From: Chryseobacterium arthrosphaerae
GTDB taxonomy: Bacteria > Bacteroidota > Bacteroidia > Flavobacteriales > Weeksellaceae
Assembly: GCF_001684965.1 (NCBI RefSeq)
Contig: NZ_MAYG01000001.1
Span: forward strand, 1,736,001-1,800,000
Direction of reading: 5' to 3'
Length of the DNA: 64,000 bases
In this document: piece after piece, positions 27,122 to 36,049 of the stretch
How positions within the stretch are numbered: position 1 is the first letter of the stretch
How the letters are laid out: each line of letters opens with the position of its first letter
Made by a program: the position numbers and the translations under genes
The notes under the pieces: model-generated
What the model saw: the letters and a program-made list of their open reading frames with translations, nothing else
Database searches by the model: none
What the model was told of the DNA's origin: nothing

Positions 27122-27463
27122 ATGTCTGAAAGAATTAAAACATACCGGGAGTTTTATCAGTTTTATCTTACCGAACACAGCAAAACAGGGACCCGTATTT
27201 TCCACTTTATCGGAACCCTGCTCGTGTTTTTCGTTATAGGATATGTTATCAGCTCAGGAAAAGAGAGATTTTTATGGTATATTCCTATTTTCGGTTACGG
27301 ATTTGCGTGGTTCAGCCATGCCGTGATCGAAAGAAATAAACCGGCAACTTTCAAATACCCTTTATGGTCTTTAATTTCAGATTTCAGGCTGTTTTTTGAA
27401 TTACTTACCGGTAAGCAGAAGTTTAGAGAAACTGCTCCCCAGAATCAGTCTGCTGAGAAATAA
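27122..27463 (+). CDS. Mpo1/DUF962-family membrane protein
   Basis: 113 residues. The opening (YREFYQFYLTEHSKTGTRIFHFIGT), with HxxxGTRxFHFxG, and the later WFSHAVIERNKPATFKYPLWSL are the DUF962 signature shared with yeast Mpo1, a dioxygenase acting on 2-hydroxy fatty acids. The histidines HS, FHF and SH are the presumed metal ligands. Two membrane helices lie in the middle. Activity in this bacterium is inferred from the family. Confidence 0.88.
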   Translation: MSERIKTYREFYQFYLTEHSKTGTRIFHFIGTLLVFFVIGYVISSGKERFLWYIPIFGYGFAWFSHAVIERNKPATFKYPLWSLISDFRLFFELLTGKQKFRETAPQNQSAEK

Positions 27464-27465
27464 TT

Positions 27466-27516
27466 TTGCCACGCATACACAGATTTTTAACGTGTAAGCG
27501 TGGCAATTATATTTTT
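27466..27516. terminator. terminator after the DUF962 gene
   Basis: Long stem TTGCCACGCATACAC (27466-27480) with GTGTAAGCGTGGCAA (27492-27506), a single internal mismatch, then TTATATTTTT. It lies immediately after the stop codon. Confidence 0.85.
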
Positions 27517-27597
27517 CCCGCAAATCAGGTATCAGTGAAACAACCGCTTATTCTATCTTCTTTCTCTTCAGACACAGGAAAAGGCAGGCATCTTTTT

Positions 27598-28059
27598 CTA
27601 ATACTGCTTTTCAAGAACATCATAATGGATCATATTCAGTACCTTTTCAAGCTTTGGATCCTTGTCTTTCACCGGCGTTGGAATATAACTTGAAAAAGTC
27701 ATGGTATTATCTTTATTAAAAGAAACCATTACCTCTTCAATAATCGTATCCTTGCCTATATAAAACTGAATTCTGTTGTCAACAATTTTCCACAGACTGA
27801 GTCTCGGCTCAGACGGCAGACAGTTTCCCGTACTGCCTTCAATATAGTTGTAAATGGCAAAACCATCATCCCTTAATGTATAATTTCTCATTAAAAGGCA
27901 GTTGTCAAAGTCTTTTTTTACTCTCGTTTTATTTTCATAAGATCCTGATTCCTTAAGTTTCCAGAAGCCTGTAACATCTTCTTTCTTCAGTTTCTGTGCA
28001 CTCATAAAAGCTGAAAAAGCCAAAAGAATAGCTGTGGAACCTATCATTTTTATCATCAT
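27598..28059 (-). CDS. secreted lipocalin-like protein of unknown function
   Basis: 153 residues with a signal peptide (ILLAFSAFMSAQ). The first mature motif DVTGFWKL, a central NYTLRDDGFAIY and the strand-rich remainder resemble the lipocalin-like family common in Bacteroidota. Two cysteines (NCLLM, NCLPS) could form a disulfide. It is transcribed divergently from nothing nearby and ends close to the terminator of the convergent DUF962 gene. Function unknown. Confidence 0.65.
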   Translation of the reverse strand: MMIKMIGSTAILLAFSAFMSAQKLKKEDVTGFWKLKESGSYENKTRVKKDFDNCLLMRNYTLRDDGFAIYNYIEGSTGNCLPSEPRLSLWKIVDNRIQFYIGKDTIIEEVMVSFNKDNTMTFSSYIPTPVKDKDPKLEKVLNMIHYDVLEKQY

Positions 28060-28140
28060 TTCTTCTTGTTATTTGTACTGTTGTTTTTTATATTTTCAGA
28101 TTCTTTATCTAATCCCTATATATCTGTTTTGCACTAAGTT

Positions 28141-28191
28141 CTGATTATTTGGGGTTGCGGCGGCTCCGCCGCCGCAACCCCAAATAATCAG
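28141..28191. repeat. 51-bp near-perfect GC-rich hairpin
   Basis: Perfect inverted repeat: two 24-bp arms (28141-28164 and 28168-28191) around the loop TCC. The core is GGGGTTGCGGCGGC and is very GC-rich against AT-rich surroundings. It stands 24 bp after the stop of the minus-strand DUF3857 gene. No T-run follows on either strand, so it is not a textbook terminator. A related hairpin lies at 49145-49183. Confidence 0.85.
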
Positions 28192-28215
28192 AAAGAAATT
28201 TCCCGATCTTATCGC

Positions 28216-30237
28216 CTACTTAAATTTCTTTTTAAAACTGAATTTAAGCCTGTTCATCAATCCCGGCTCTATAATATCAATTCCCAGTCCGAAATTACTG
28301 TCGGCTACAATATGATGATCGGCCCTGAATTTTTCAAACTCATTCTGCGGAATCTCAACATTCACCAGGGGATTGAATTCGATATACACACTGGCACCGT
28401 TCTTAGTAATTTTCTTACGGCTTTTATAATCAAAATATGGATTTGCGATTGTACTTTCCTGAACGGTGTACTTTTCATCCGTATCTATTTTTTGATCTGT
28501 ATACAGATTAATTTCATATTTCTGGCTGTCGAAATTATGCCAGAAAGGAATGTCTTTATGCATAAAATCCCTTACATTTTCCTTGACAAGGTTCCTGTCA
28601 AAATACATCAGAAAACGGTTATTCTGAGGATCTGAATAATAAGGATTTTCAACAGTGGCTGTATATTGCAGCTTAAACTCATTCAGTTTTTTATCATCAC
28701 TCAAGATATCAATTGCCGCATCCCTGAATACATTTCTCAGGTCCGTTCCATTCCGGTCATTGGAATAATTAAGACAATAAAAGAGGAAGTTGTTCCAGCT
28801 GTCTATGATCTCTCTTTTGTTGGTACTTTTAAAATACCGTCTCATAGCATTGGCCCTGTTACCTTTACAGACTGTAGTCAGCTTCAGCTGCCCGGCATTG
28901 CCCTGCACAGTAAAATCCACTTTCTCATCAATACAGAAATAGCTGTATTTATAAGGCTTTCTGATCTGCAATTCCTGATCCGGTTTCACCTCCAGATAAT
29001 GCATAAAATATGTAAAACCCCTATTTTCAATCAGCCCGAATTCATCCCGGATGGTAGCATCTATAAAGTGTTCTTCACCCTTGTAAATTACTTTTACAAC
29101 CACATGATTGAAGCTCAGCAGGGACGGAAGATAATATTTTATATAATAATCTGCATTGTAGTTTACCAGTACTACTGAAGCATCTACCCCGATATAATCG
29201 AGGATCACTTTCAATAAAACAGATTTTGCCTTACAATCCCCCTGTTTGTTTTCGTAAGTCACAGATGGTGCTTGCGGCTTATGTCCGTTCATTTCATCAG
29301 CATTAAATACATAATAGATATGATTCTGAACATATTCTATGGCAAACTGAAGCTTATCGTCCAGATCCGTGATTGCATCCAGCTGTTCAACAAGATTCGG
29401 GGCAAAGCTTTTTAATGAAGAGGCATTGAAAACTTCCTCATAAAAAGGAACAATATAATTGGAAAGTTCTTTCCATTCAGCCTCTGTAGCAAAATCTACA
29501 AATGGAAAAATTTCACGCCCGGAATCTACAGGGTTGACATAGTTTTCTTCTTCGATCACAAATCGCTCCCCTTTCCTGAGATAATTAATTTCGGGATCAA
29601 GCACATTTCCTTCTTCATCCCGGAAAAATGCTTTTTTATAAGCGATCGTCTGCTCCCGTTCATTAATAAAGGAAAACTTAAAGCTTCCATAGCTCCAGTA
29701 ATTATCAGGACTTACCCATACATACTTTGAAAATTCCTTTCTGAGAAAATCACGGTCTGTAAAAACCTTGATCCTGGAATCCTCTAAAACCAACACATCA
29801 TACAGCCTGAGATCTTTGATCGTAATATTGATTTTTTTATTGCTGCTTAAAACCCCGCCGCTGCTTTGATTTTCACTGTCCAGGACTTTGATTTTCGTGT
29901 CCGGAATCTTATCAATCAGTACTCCGTCCCTCAAAACACTGATCCTGTGAATCTGATAGACTTCATTTTCTTCCACAATAATATCTGAAGCAGAAGCCCG
30001 CTCAAGATTGCCCGGTTCATTCAGCGTGTAGGCCATACAGACATATTCACTGTTTTCGGTATTGCTGGTATAATATTTCTTATCTAAAAAATAGCAGTGA
30101 TCTCTGCCTTCATCGGTTTGTTTTCTGGCAAATTCGGAATCTTTTATTTTATTGATAATTTCCTGATCTTCAATATATCCTGCCCATATTTCAGGTTTCT
30201 GAATCCTGTAGTTTTCACTTTGAATTTGATGATCCAT
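28216..30237 (-). CDS. DUF3857 and transglutaminase-like domain protein
   Basis: 673 residues, without a visible signal peptide. Residues 1-~280 form a DUF3857-type beta domain. A transglutaminase/protease-like core follows, with Cys335 (KQGDCKAKS), His378 (FNHVVVKV) and Asp393 (HFIDAT) forming the expected triad. The last ~260 residues are a beta-rich DUF2569-like tail. Such proteins are frequent in Bacteroidota, but their targets are unknown; protein cross-linking or peptide hydrolysis is possible. The lack of an export signal is odd for this family, which is usually secreted. Confidence 0.8.
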   Translation of the reverse strand: MDHQIQSENYRIQKPEIWAGYIEDQEIINKIKDSEFARKQTDEGRDHCYFLDKKYYTSNTENSEYVCMAYTLNEPGNLERASASDIIVEENEVYQIHRISVLRDGVLIDKIPDTKIKVLDSENQSSGGVLSSNKKINITIKDLRLYDVLVLEDSRIKVFTDRDFLRKEFSKYVWVSPDNYWSYGSFKFSFINEREQTIAYKKAFFRDEEGNVLDPEINYLRKGERFVIEEENYVNPVDSGREIFPFVDFATEAEWKELSNYIVPFYEEVFNASSLKSFAPNLVEQLDAITDLDDKLQFAIEYVQNHIYYVFNADEMNGHKPQAPSVTYENKQGDCKAKSVLLKVILDYIGVDASVVLVNYNADYYIKYYLPSLLSFNHVVVKVIYKGEEHFIDATIRDEFGLIENRGFTYFMHYLEVKPDQELQIRKPYKYSYFCIDEKVDFTVQGNAGQLKLTTVCKGNRANAMRRYFKSTNKREIIDSWNNFLFYCLNYSNDRNGTDLRNVFRDAAIDILSDDKKLNEFKLQYTATVENPYYSDPQNNRFLMYFDRNLVKENVRDFMHKDIPFWHNFDSQKYEINLYTDQKIDTDEKYTVQESTIANPYFDYKSRKKITKNGASVYIEFNPLVNVEIPQNEFEKFRADHHIVADSNFGLGIDIIEPGLMNRLKFSFKKKFK

Positions 30238-30390
30238 ATGTAATTAAGAATTAAGTGTTTTGGTTATGATCATTAAGATTCTCAAAATAAGCGATTAAAA
30301 AACTAAAAAGCAATAGCAGAAGTACTACAAATTTTTTAAAATCCAACTTCGGCATGGTAATTGCGAGGTATGGTTCAAAAAATAAGGTTT

Positions 30391-31005
30391 ATGAAAATGA
30401 TCGCAACAATTCTAAAAGGGTCAGTTCCCGCATTAGCATTATTCGCAATGACGCAATGTACAACTACTGCCGGGGCTTCCGCTGCTGATGAAAAAACTTT
30501 CATCATAGGACCGCAAACAGCAGACTGTACAGGGGTAGCTCCTATGAAATGTCTGCAGGTAAAAGAAACGGCTTCAGGAGACTGGACGAATTTCTATACC
30601 AACATCGAAGGGTTTACTTACGAACCTGGATATGAATATGTATTAAAAGTAAAAACAGAAAAAATTGCCAATCCGCCGGCTGACGGTTCTTCTATAAAGT
30701 ATACTCTGGTAAAACAGGTTTCCAAAACGAAAAAAGATACTGCTGCTGCCAGTGAAAAAACACTTATTATAGGTGCACAGACTGTAGACTGCTCAGCAGG
30801 TGCAGGCCGTATGAAGTGCATGCAGGTGAAAGAAAAAGCTTCTGACAGCTGGGAGAATTTCTACAGCAATATCGAAGGATTTACTTATGAGCCCGGATAT
30901 GAGTATGTATTGAAAGTGAAAACAGAAAAGATCGCCAATCCGCCGGCAGATGCATCTTCAATAAAATACACATTGGTAGAACAGGTTTCTAAGACAAAGA
31001 AATAA
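30391..31005 (+). CDS. lipoprotein with two tandem DUF4377 domains
   Basis: 204 residues from the ATG at 30391; earlier in-frame TTG and ATG starts would add a short basic tail. Lipobox AMTQC points to a membrane lipoprotein. Two near-identical DUF4377 units follow (EKTFIIGPQTADC... and EKTLIIGAQTVDC...), each with MKCLQVKE or MKCMQVKE and EGFTYEPGYEYVLKVKTEKIANPP. Most DUF4377 proteins have one copy. Each unit has a C...C pair that could form a disulfide. Function unknown. Confidence 0.85.
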   Translation: MKMIATILKGSVPALALFAMTQCTTTAGASAADEKTFIIGPQTADCTGVAPMKCLQVKETASGDWTNFYTNIEGFTYEPGYEYVLKVKTEKIANPPADGSSIKYTLVKQVSKTKKDTAAASEKTLIIGAQTVDCSAGAGRMKCMQVKEKASDSWENFYSNIEGFTYEPGYEYVLKVKTEKIANPPADASSIKYTLVEQVSKTKK

Positions 31006-31007
31006 AT

Positions 31008-31042
31008 AAAAAACGCTTCAGAAAATTCTGAAGCGTTTTTTT
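31008..31042 (+). terminator. terminator of the DUF4377 gene
   Basis: Stem ACGCTTCAGAA / TTCTGAAGCGT (31013-31036) flanked by A-runs on the left and TTTTTT on the right. Confidence 0.9.
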
Positions 31043-31098
31043 ATGATTAGAAAGTTCTAAGCCCGAAGCTACTGTCTGACAACAAACAGATTTTATCC

Positions 31099-32037
31099 TC
31101 AATATCCTGTTGCTTTTTCAGGCGGATCCGGGTATTTTCCTTTGGTGGCTTCCCCTACAGTATTGGCGGTTGTCATGGCGACCACCAGATCATTCAGCAT
31201 TCCGCTTGCTGCCGTAGGTGAGTTGGGAAGAAGTACAAGATTACTTCTGTTGCTGGCTCCCACAGAGTGTAAAGTATCATAATGCTGGGTCACCACAATA
31301 AGCGCAGAAGCTTCATGCGAATTGATATCCACATTATTCAGCATCCTTACAGATTCTTCAAGTCCTTTGGCAATTTCCCTTCTTTGGTCGGCAATCCCCT
31401 GCCCCTGTAGTTTCTTGGATTCCGCTTCTGCTTTTGCCACTGCTACAATTCTGATCCTTTGGGCTTCAGACTCATATTCTGCAGCTGTTTTTTCTCTTTC
31501 GGCAGCATTGATCCTGTTCATCGCATGTTTCACCTGCTCATCCGGATCAATATCGGTTACCAATGCTTTGATAATATCATATCCGTAGCTGTTCATGGCT
31601 TCCTGCAATTCACTTTTCACTGCTACCGCAATATCGTCCTTTCTTACAAAGACATCATCCAGTTTCAGCTTCGGCACTTCTGCACGCACCACATCGAATA
31701 CAAAAGAAGTGATCTGATTTTCCGGATTTTCCAAACGGTAATAGGCATCTCCAACCTGGTTTCTGATCACCTGATACTGTACTGAAATTTTCATTTTGAT
31801 GAAAACGTTATCCAGTGTTTTGGTATCGATCATTACATCGAGCTGCTGGATTCTCAGATTGAGTCTTTTGGCAATCTGATCAATGATCGGAAGCTTCAGA
31901 TGAAGCCCTGAATGCTTTACTGCCTGAAATTTCCCAAAGCGTTCAATAATAGCTGCCGTTTCCTGCTTTACCACAAAGAAAGAAGCGAATAGAATGATAA
32001 GCCCGAAGATGATAACGGGCGCCAGATAAATCCCCAT
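31099..32037 (-). CDS. SPFH/Band 7 (stomatin-like) membrane protein
   Basis: 312 residues. A single N-terminal helix (PVIIFGLIILFASFFVVKQ) is followed by the Band 7 domain (ERFGKFQAVKHSGLHLKLPIID, VQYQVIRNQVGDAYYRLENPENQI) and a charged coiled-coil rich in Glu and Ala (AEREKTAAEYESEAQRIRIVAVAKAEAE). The layout is that of bacterial stomatin/prohibitin homologues that form large membrane rings. No NfeD gene is adjacent. The role in membrane microdomains is a family-level inference. Confidence 0.92.
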   Translation of the reverse strand: MGIYLAPVIIFGLIILFASFFVVKQETAAIIERFGKFQAVKHSGLHLKLPIIDQIAKRLNLRIQQLDVMIDTKTLDNVFIKMKISVQYQVIRNQVGDAYYRLENPENQITSFVFDVVRAEVPKLKLDDVFVRKDDIAVAVKSELQEAMNSYGYDIIKALVTDIDPDEQVKHAMNRINAAEREKTAAEYESEAQRIRIVAVAKAEAESKKLQGQGIADQRREIAKGLEESVRMLNNVDINSHEASALIVVTQHYDTLHSVGASNRSNLVLLPNSPTAASGMLNDLVVAMTTANTVGEATKGKYPDPPEKATGY

Positions 32038-32185
32038 AGTTCAGTTTTTAGTATTGTTACTGATAAAGATAGAAATAATATTTGAACCGGGGTATTCTGT
32101 TTTTGTAAGGAAATTCAGGACTTGAAGAAAGGAGCTGCCAAACATCAATAACACCATGCTTTTTTTCATTTCCTGCTCTCCGGCA

Positions 32186-33544
32186 TTACACTGTCATTCC
32201 GATATCGATTCCTTTGATCTTTCTGTAGAGATCCGTGGCGTAGTTATCTGTCATTCCTGAAACAAAATCAATGATCCCCAGAACTTTCTGGTAATCTGTT
32301 CCATTATCATACACAAACTGCCTTGGCAATAGTTTCAATGCTTTTTTATCATAAGACTTTCTTTCCTCTTCAGGTTTAAGAATGGAAGGAATAAAATGAT
32401 CCAGCAATTCATACATTACATTGTAACCGGCATTCTCAATTTCTACAACGGCTTTATGATTGTAAATCTTTTCAATGGAAAACGATTCTATGTCCTGCAA
32501 AGCATTATTTTCAGATTTATAAATATCCAGAAGTCCTTTATCCAGATTTCCTTCCAGGATGGTTTCAAAATTCTGCTTGTAAATCTCCAGCGATTTATTG
32601 ATCAGGGCATTGATCGCTTTTGCCCTCAGATAAGAAATCTTTTCATTTTCATTGGAGATGGAAGCCAGTTTGCTTTTCACACGGTCTATATCATTGCTTT
32701 CTGATTTCACCAGCTCGAAGAAAAGGTTTTCACAGTCGGAAGTAGATACAATTCCTAACCTGTGGGCATCTTCCATATCAATAATATTATAGCAGATATC
32801 GTCAGCGGCTTCTACCAACCATACAAACGGATGTCTTTTGAAGATATAAGGTTCTTCATTTTCAGCAATTAGTTGGGTTCCTTTAGCGATTTCAAGGAAT
32901 ATCTCTTTTTCATTCTGGAAAAAACCGAATTTCTTCCTGTGGATAATTCCTTTTTTCTTGGCAACCGCTTCACACGGATATTTGGCGATGCTTGCCAGGG
33001 TAGAAAAAGTAAGCTGAATACCACCTGCATCTTTCCCCTGCTGCTGCTGAGCAAGGACTCTGATCGCATTGGCATTTCCTTCAAAATTCACAAGATCCGC
33101 CCACTCCTTTTCATTGAATTTTGATTTCAGGTCTTTTTCATTCCTTTCAAAATAGCTTGCAATGGCATCTTCCCCGGAATGTCCGAAAGCCGGATTTCCT
33201 ACATCGTGACAGAGACATGCAGCAGCAATTACATTTCCTAAATTATATAAATAAAAATTCTTTGAATCTTCAGTAAGTTCACTGTTAAAATCCTCAGCAA
33301 TAAATTCACCGATAATACTTCCTAAACTTCTTCCCACAGAAGATACTTCCAAAGAATGCGTCAGCCTGTTGTGCACAAATACACTTCCCGGAAGAGGAAA
33401 AACCTGGGTTTTGTTCTGCAGTCTTCTGAATGCGGAAGAGAAGATAATTCTGTCGAAATCCCTCTGAAAATCAGTTCTTGAAGCTTTGGTATGTGGATTG
33501 TTCCCTGTACGTTGATTGGTGAAAATCTGGTTTAAATTCATCAT
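32186..33544 (-). CDS. dgt: dGTP triphosphohydrolase (HD superfamily)
   Basis: 452 residues. The opening RTDFQRDFDRIIFSSAFRRLQNKTQVFP is characteristic of dGTPase. The HD metal site is given by His63 (LTHSLEV), His113-Asp114 (CLCHDVGNPAFGHSGED) and a later Asp in VEAADDICY. The enzyme removes tripolyphosphate from dNTPs, usually dGTP, and affects the nucleotide pool. It stands alone on the minus strand. A TAATTTTG box at 33549-33556 lies only 5 bp before the start, so the transcript may be nearly leaderless. Confidence 0.93.
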   Translation of the reverse strand: MMNLNQIFTNQRTGNNPHTKASRTDFQRDFDRIIFSSAFRRLQNKTQVFPLPGSVFVHNRLTHSLEVSSVGRSLGSIIGEFIAEDFNSELTEDSKNFYLYNLGNVIAAACLCHDVGNPAFGHSGEDAIASYFERNEKDLKSKFNEKEWADLVNFEGNANAIRVLAQQQQGKDAGGIQLTFSTLASIAKYPCEAVAKKKGIIHRKKFGFFQNEKEIFLEIAKGTQLIAENEEPYIFKRHPFVWLVEAADDICYNIIDMEDAHRLGIVSTSDCENLFFELVKSESNDIDRVKSKLASISNENEKISYLRAKAINALINKSLEIYKQNFETILEGNLDKGLLDIYKSENNALQDIESFSIEKIYNHKAVVEIENAGYNVMYELLDHFIPSILKPEEERKSYDKKALKLLPRQFVYDNGTDYQKVLGIIDFVSGMTDNYATDLYRKIKGIDIGMTV

Positions 33545-33796
33545 TTTTCAAAATTACTCCAAATTTTAATTGTATGGAATAGTATTGAGATTTTTATTAG
33601 TGGAGAGTCGGGCTATTGGGAAGAAAGCCGGGAGTTGGAAGAAGGAAGTTATTGAAGTCCGAAAGTATGAATGATTCTGTGTCTGACGTCTTTAATAGTT
33701 ATCATTACTCTCCGCCCTGCTTCAATCCTGTCTGTCATTTAAAAAATCTATCATCATCAATGCTTTTTCATCATCAGAAAACAGATGAAAATAGTT

Positions 33797-33804
33797 TACA
33801 TTTG
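33797..33804 (+). promoter_or_regulatory. -7 box of the methyltransferase gene
   Basis: TACATTTG matches TAnnTTTG, 33 bp before the ATG at 33838. Confidence 0.55.
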
Positions 33805-33837
33805 ATCGTGCTAAAAACATGATTAAACTTTTTTGAA

Positions 33838-34464
33838 ATGACAGATAATACATGGCTCAACAGATGGGATGAAAGATACAACAGCGAACAGTTTGCTTAC
33901 GGAACAGAACCGAATCACTATCTGAAACAGCAGCTGGAAAAAATCCCGCCGGGTTGTATCCTGTTTCCCGCCGAAGGTGAAGGGCGGAATGCTGTTTTTG
34001 CCGCTACAAAAGGATGGAAAGTTTCTGCTTTTGATATCAGTACAAACGGACAAAGAAAAGCATTACAGCTTGCCGGGCAACATCAGGTAGCTATAGATTA
34101 TAATGTAGGAGAACTGTCTGCTTTGCATTATGAGAATGAACAGTTTGACGCTATTGCGCTTATTTATGCTCATTTTCCTGCTGATGTAAAATCTTCCATA
34201 CACCAAATGCTTCATCAGTATTTGCGCAGAGGCGGTCTTGTTATCTTTGAAGCTTTCAGTAAGAAGCACCTTGCGTATATTGCCAAAAACGAAAAGGTTG
34301 GCGGTCCTAAAGATATTGGCTCATTATTCTCCATCGAAGAAATCAAAGCTGATTTTCCGGATTATGATGTCATAGAGCTGATGGAAACTGAAATTGAACT
34401 TCATGAAGGACTGTTTCATAACGGAACCGGCTCTGTTATACGATTTGTAGGAAGAAAAAAATAA
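33838..34464 (+). CDS. class I SAM-dependent methyltransferase (TehB/TPMT-like)
   Basis: 208 residues. [26 protein letters not shown] at the start and the SAM motif [26 protein letters not shown] are typical of the TehB/thiopurine methyltransferase-like group. The later [12 protein letters not shown] is motif IV. Members detoxify metalloids or small thiols, but most are uncharacterised. It precedes the DNA-glycosylase-like gene by 70 bp on the same strand. Substrate unknown. Confidence 0.85.
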   Translation: MTDNTWLNRWDERYNSEQFAYGTEPNHYLKQQLEKIPPGCILFPAEGEGRNAVFAATKGWKVSAFDISTNGQRKALQLAGQHQVAIDYNVGELSALHYENEQFDAIALIYAHFPADVKSSIHQMLHQYLRRGGLVIFEAFSKKHLAYIAKNEKVGGPKDIGSLFSIEEIKADFPDYDVIELMETEIELHEGLFHNGTGSVIRFVGRKK

Positions 34465-34534
34465 GATCATAACCAGCATTCCGGCGCATGATTTACGGAA
34501 CGGTATTTGAACTTCTACCGTAAAGAAAAATGCT

Positions 34535-35269
34535 ATGCCTGAAGGTCCATCTATTATTTTAATGAAAGAAAACCTGCAGCCTTTTGTTGGTCAGCAGGTA
34601 ACAGAAGCTTCAGGTAATGCCCAATTTGACAAAGAGCCATTCGTGGGTCAGACTTTGCTTGAGGTCCGTACTTTTGGGAAACAGACTTATCTTGTTTTTG
34701 AAAATGCTGCGATCAGGATTCATTTATTAATGTTTGGCTCTTACAGTATTGATGAACAGACCAAGCCTGATAAAAGCCTGCGTCTGTCGCTTATTTTCCC
34801 AAAAGGCGGAATGTATTTTTACACCTGCTCTGTCAAAGCCGTTGAACCTGAGTTTCTATCTTCTATCGATTGGGAAGCGGATGTCATGAGCGATCAGTGG
34901 AATCCTGAAAAAGCTGAACAGAAGCTCAGATCCCATCCCAAAATGATGGTTTGTGACGCCCTGATGGATCAGAATATATTTTCCGGCGTAGGGAATATCA
35001 TTAAAAATGAAGTGCTTTTCAGAATCGGGGTTCAGCCGGAAAGTCTTCTGGGAAATCTTCCCGCCAAAAAGCGAAAAGAACTCATTGCCGAAGCCAGAAA
35101 TTACAGTTTTGACTTTCTGAAATGGAAAAGGGAATTTGTTCTGAAAAAGCACTGGCTGGCTCACACCCGGTCAATATGCCCGGTCTGTGGGCAAAAACTG
35201 ATCAAAAAACAAACGGGTAAAGGAAAAAGAAGAAGCTTCTATTGTGAAAAAGACCAGAAACTTTATTAA
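34535..35269 (+). CDS. Nei/Fpg-like DNA glycosylase with an altered zinc finger
   Basis: 244 residues. The start MPEGPS supplies the catalytic Pro2 and Glu3 of the Fpg/Nei family, and Lys49 (RTFGKQT) corresponds to the conserved beta-hairpin lysine. The helix-two-turn-helix region has LMDQNIFSGVGNIIKNEVLFRIGVQPE. The C-terminal finger reads CPVCG ... FYCEKDQ, so the fourth zinc ligand is Asp in place of the usual Cys. The enzyme would excise oxidised bases and nick the DNA. It is shorter than E. coli Nei (about 263). Base-excision role well supported; substrate range unknown. Confidence 0.88.
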   Translation: MPEGPSIILMKENLQPFVGQQVTEASGNAQFDKEPFVGQTLLEVRTFGKQTYLVFENAAIRIHLLMFGSYSIDEQTKPDKSLRLSLIFPKGGMYFYTCSVKAVEPEFLSSIDWEADVMSDQWNPEKAEQKLRSHPKMMVCDALMDQNIFSGVGNIIKNEVLFRIGVQPESLLGNLPAKKRKELIAEARNYSFDFLKWKREFVLKKHWLAHTRSICPVCGQKLIKKQTGKGKRRSFYCEKDQKLY

Positions 35270-35323
35270 ATACCTGATCCGTTCCCTATTACTTATTGCT
35301 TATTACTCATTATTTATAAGATA

Positions 35324-36049
35324 TCAGTCTGAGTTCAGGAGACCTCCGGCAAATTTTGTGAAAAAGTCTGCTCTGTAAACTTCACCGAGCGGAATTTCGG
35401 AGTCTTCTATATAGATATTATGATTATCAAATGAATCAATATAATCACCATTCACAACGTATGATTTACTTACCCTGATAAAGGTTTCGCCGGAAATTTT
35501 CTGATGAATGGTTTTCAGGTTCATCGCAGTGATCAGCTTCTGCTGCCGGGTATGGATAACGACATAGTCTTTAAGCCCTTCTATAAATTTGATATCTGAA
35601 AAGCTGATTTTATAAAACCTTCTTTCCGCTTTAATGAATAGGAAATCTGCTGTATTGGATTCTACCGTATTTTTTACTGTATCTTTGGCTAAAAGCCCGG
35701 TATATAGTACTGCTTTATCAATAGCTTTCTCCAGCCTCTGAGGATCAATAGGCTTCAGCAGGTAATCTACCGCTTCCAGTTCATAGCTTTTCAAGGCATA
35801 TTGAGCATAGGCTGTTGTAAAAATAATCAGGGATTTCTTGGGAAGCATTTCTGCAAACTCAAGGCCGGTCACCATTGGCATTTCGATATCGAGGAAAATG
35901 AGATCTGCTTCGTTATGCTTCAAAAACTCAAGTGCAGAGGGTGCATTTGAAAATTCACCCAGAATATCAATTTTTGCATTCTCTTCGATCAGTGATCTCA
36001 TTTCAGCCCTTGCTAAAGGCTCATCATCTATTATTATACAATTCATCAC
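35324..36049 (-). CDS. LytTR-family response regulator
   Basis: 241 residues. The receiver domain has acidic residues Asp8-Asp9, the phosphorylation site Asp54 (LIFLDIEMP) and TTAYAQYA-K in the usual order. The C-terminus is a LytTR DNA-binding domain (FIKAERRFYKISFSDIKFIEGLKDYVVIHT). It overlaps the kinase gene by 4 bp, forming a LytS/LytR-type pair. Its target genes are unknown. Confidence 0.93.
   Translation of the reverse strand: MMNCIIIDDEPLARAEMRSLIEENAKIDILGEFSNAPSALEFLKHNEADLIFLDIEMPMVTGLEFAEMLPKKSLIIFTTAYAQYALKSYELEAVDYLLKPIDPQRLEKAIDKAVLYTGLLAKDTVKNTVESNTADFLFIKAERRFYKISFSDIKFIEGLKDYVVIHTRQQKLITAMNLKTIHQKISGETFIRVSKSYVVNGDYIDSFDNHNIYIEDSEIPLGEVYRADFFTKFAGGLLNSD

Noticed and set aside
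33545..33796. Possible short coding frame between dGTPase and methyltransferase (starts near 33616)
   Set aside because: The frame has no recognised domain and reads as purine-rich intergenic sequence; no -7 box before it.
35285..35320. Repeated TTATTGCTTATTACTCATT sequence after the glycosylase, similar to 50604-50636
   Set aside because: Low-complexity similarity; could be a dispersed simple repeat but no clear unit boundaries can be set.
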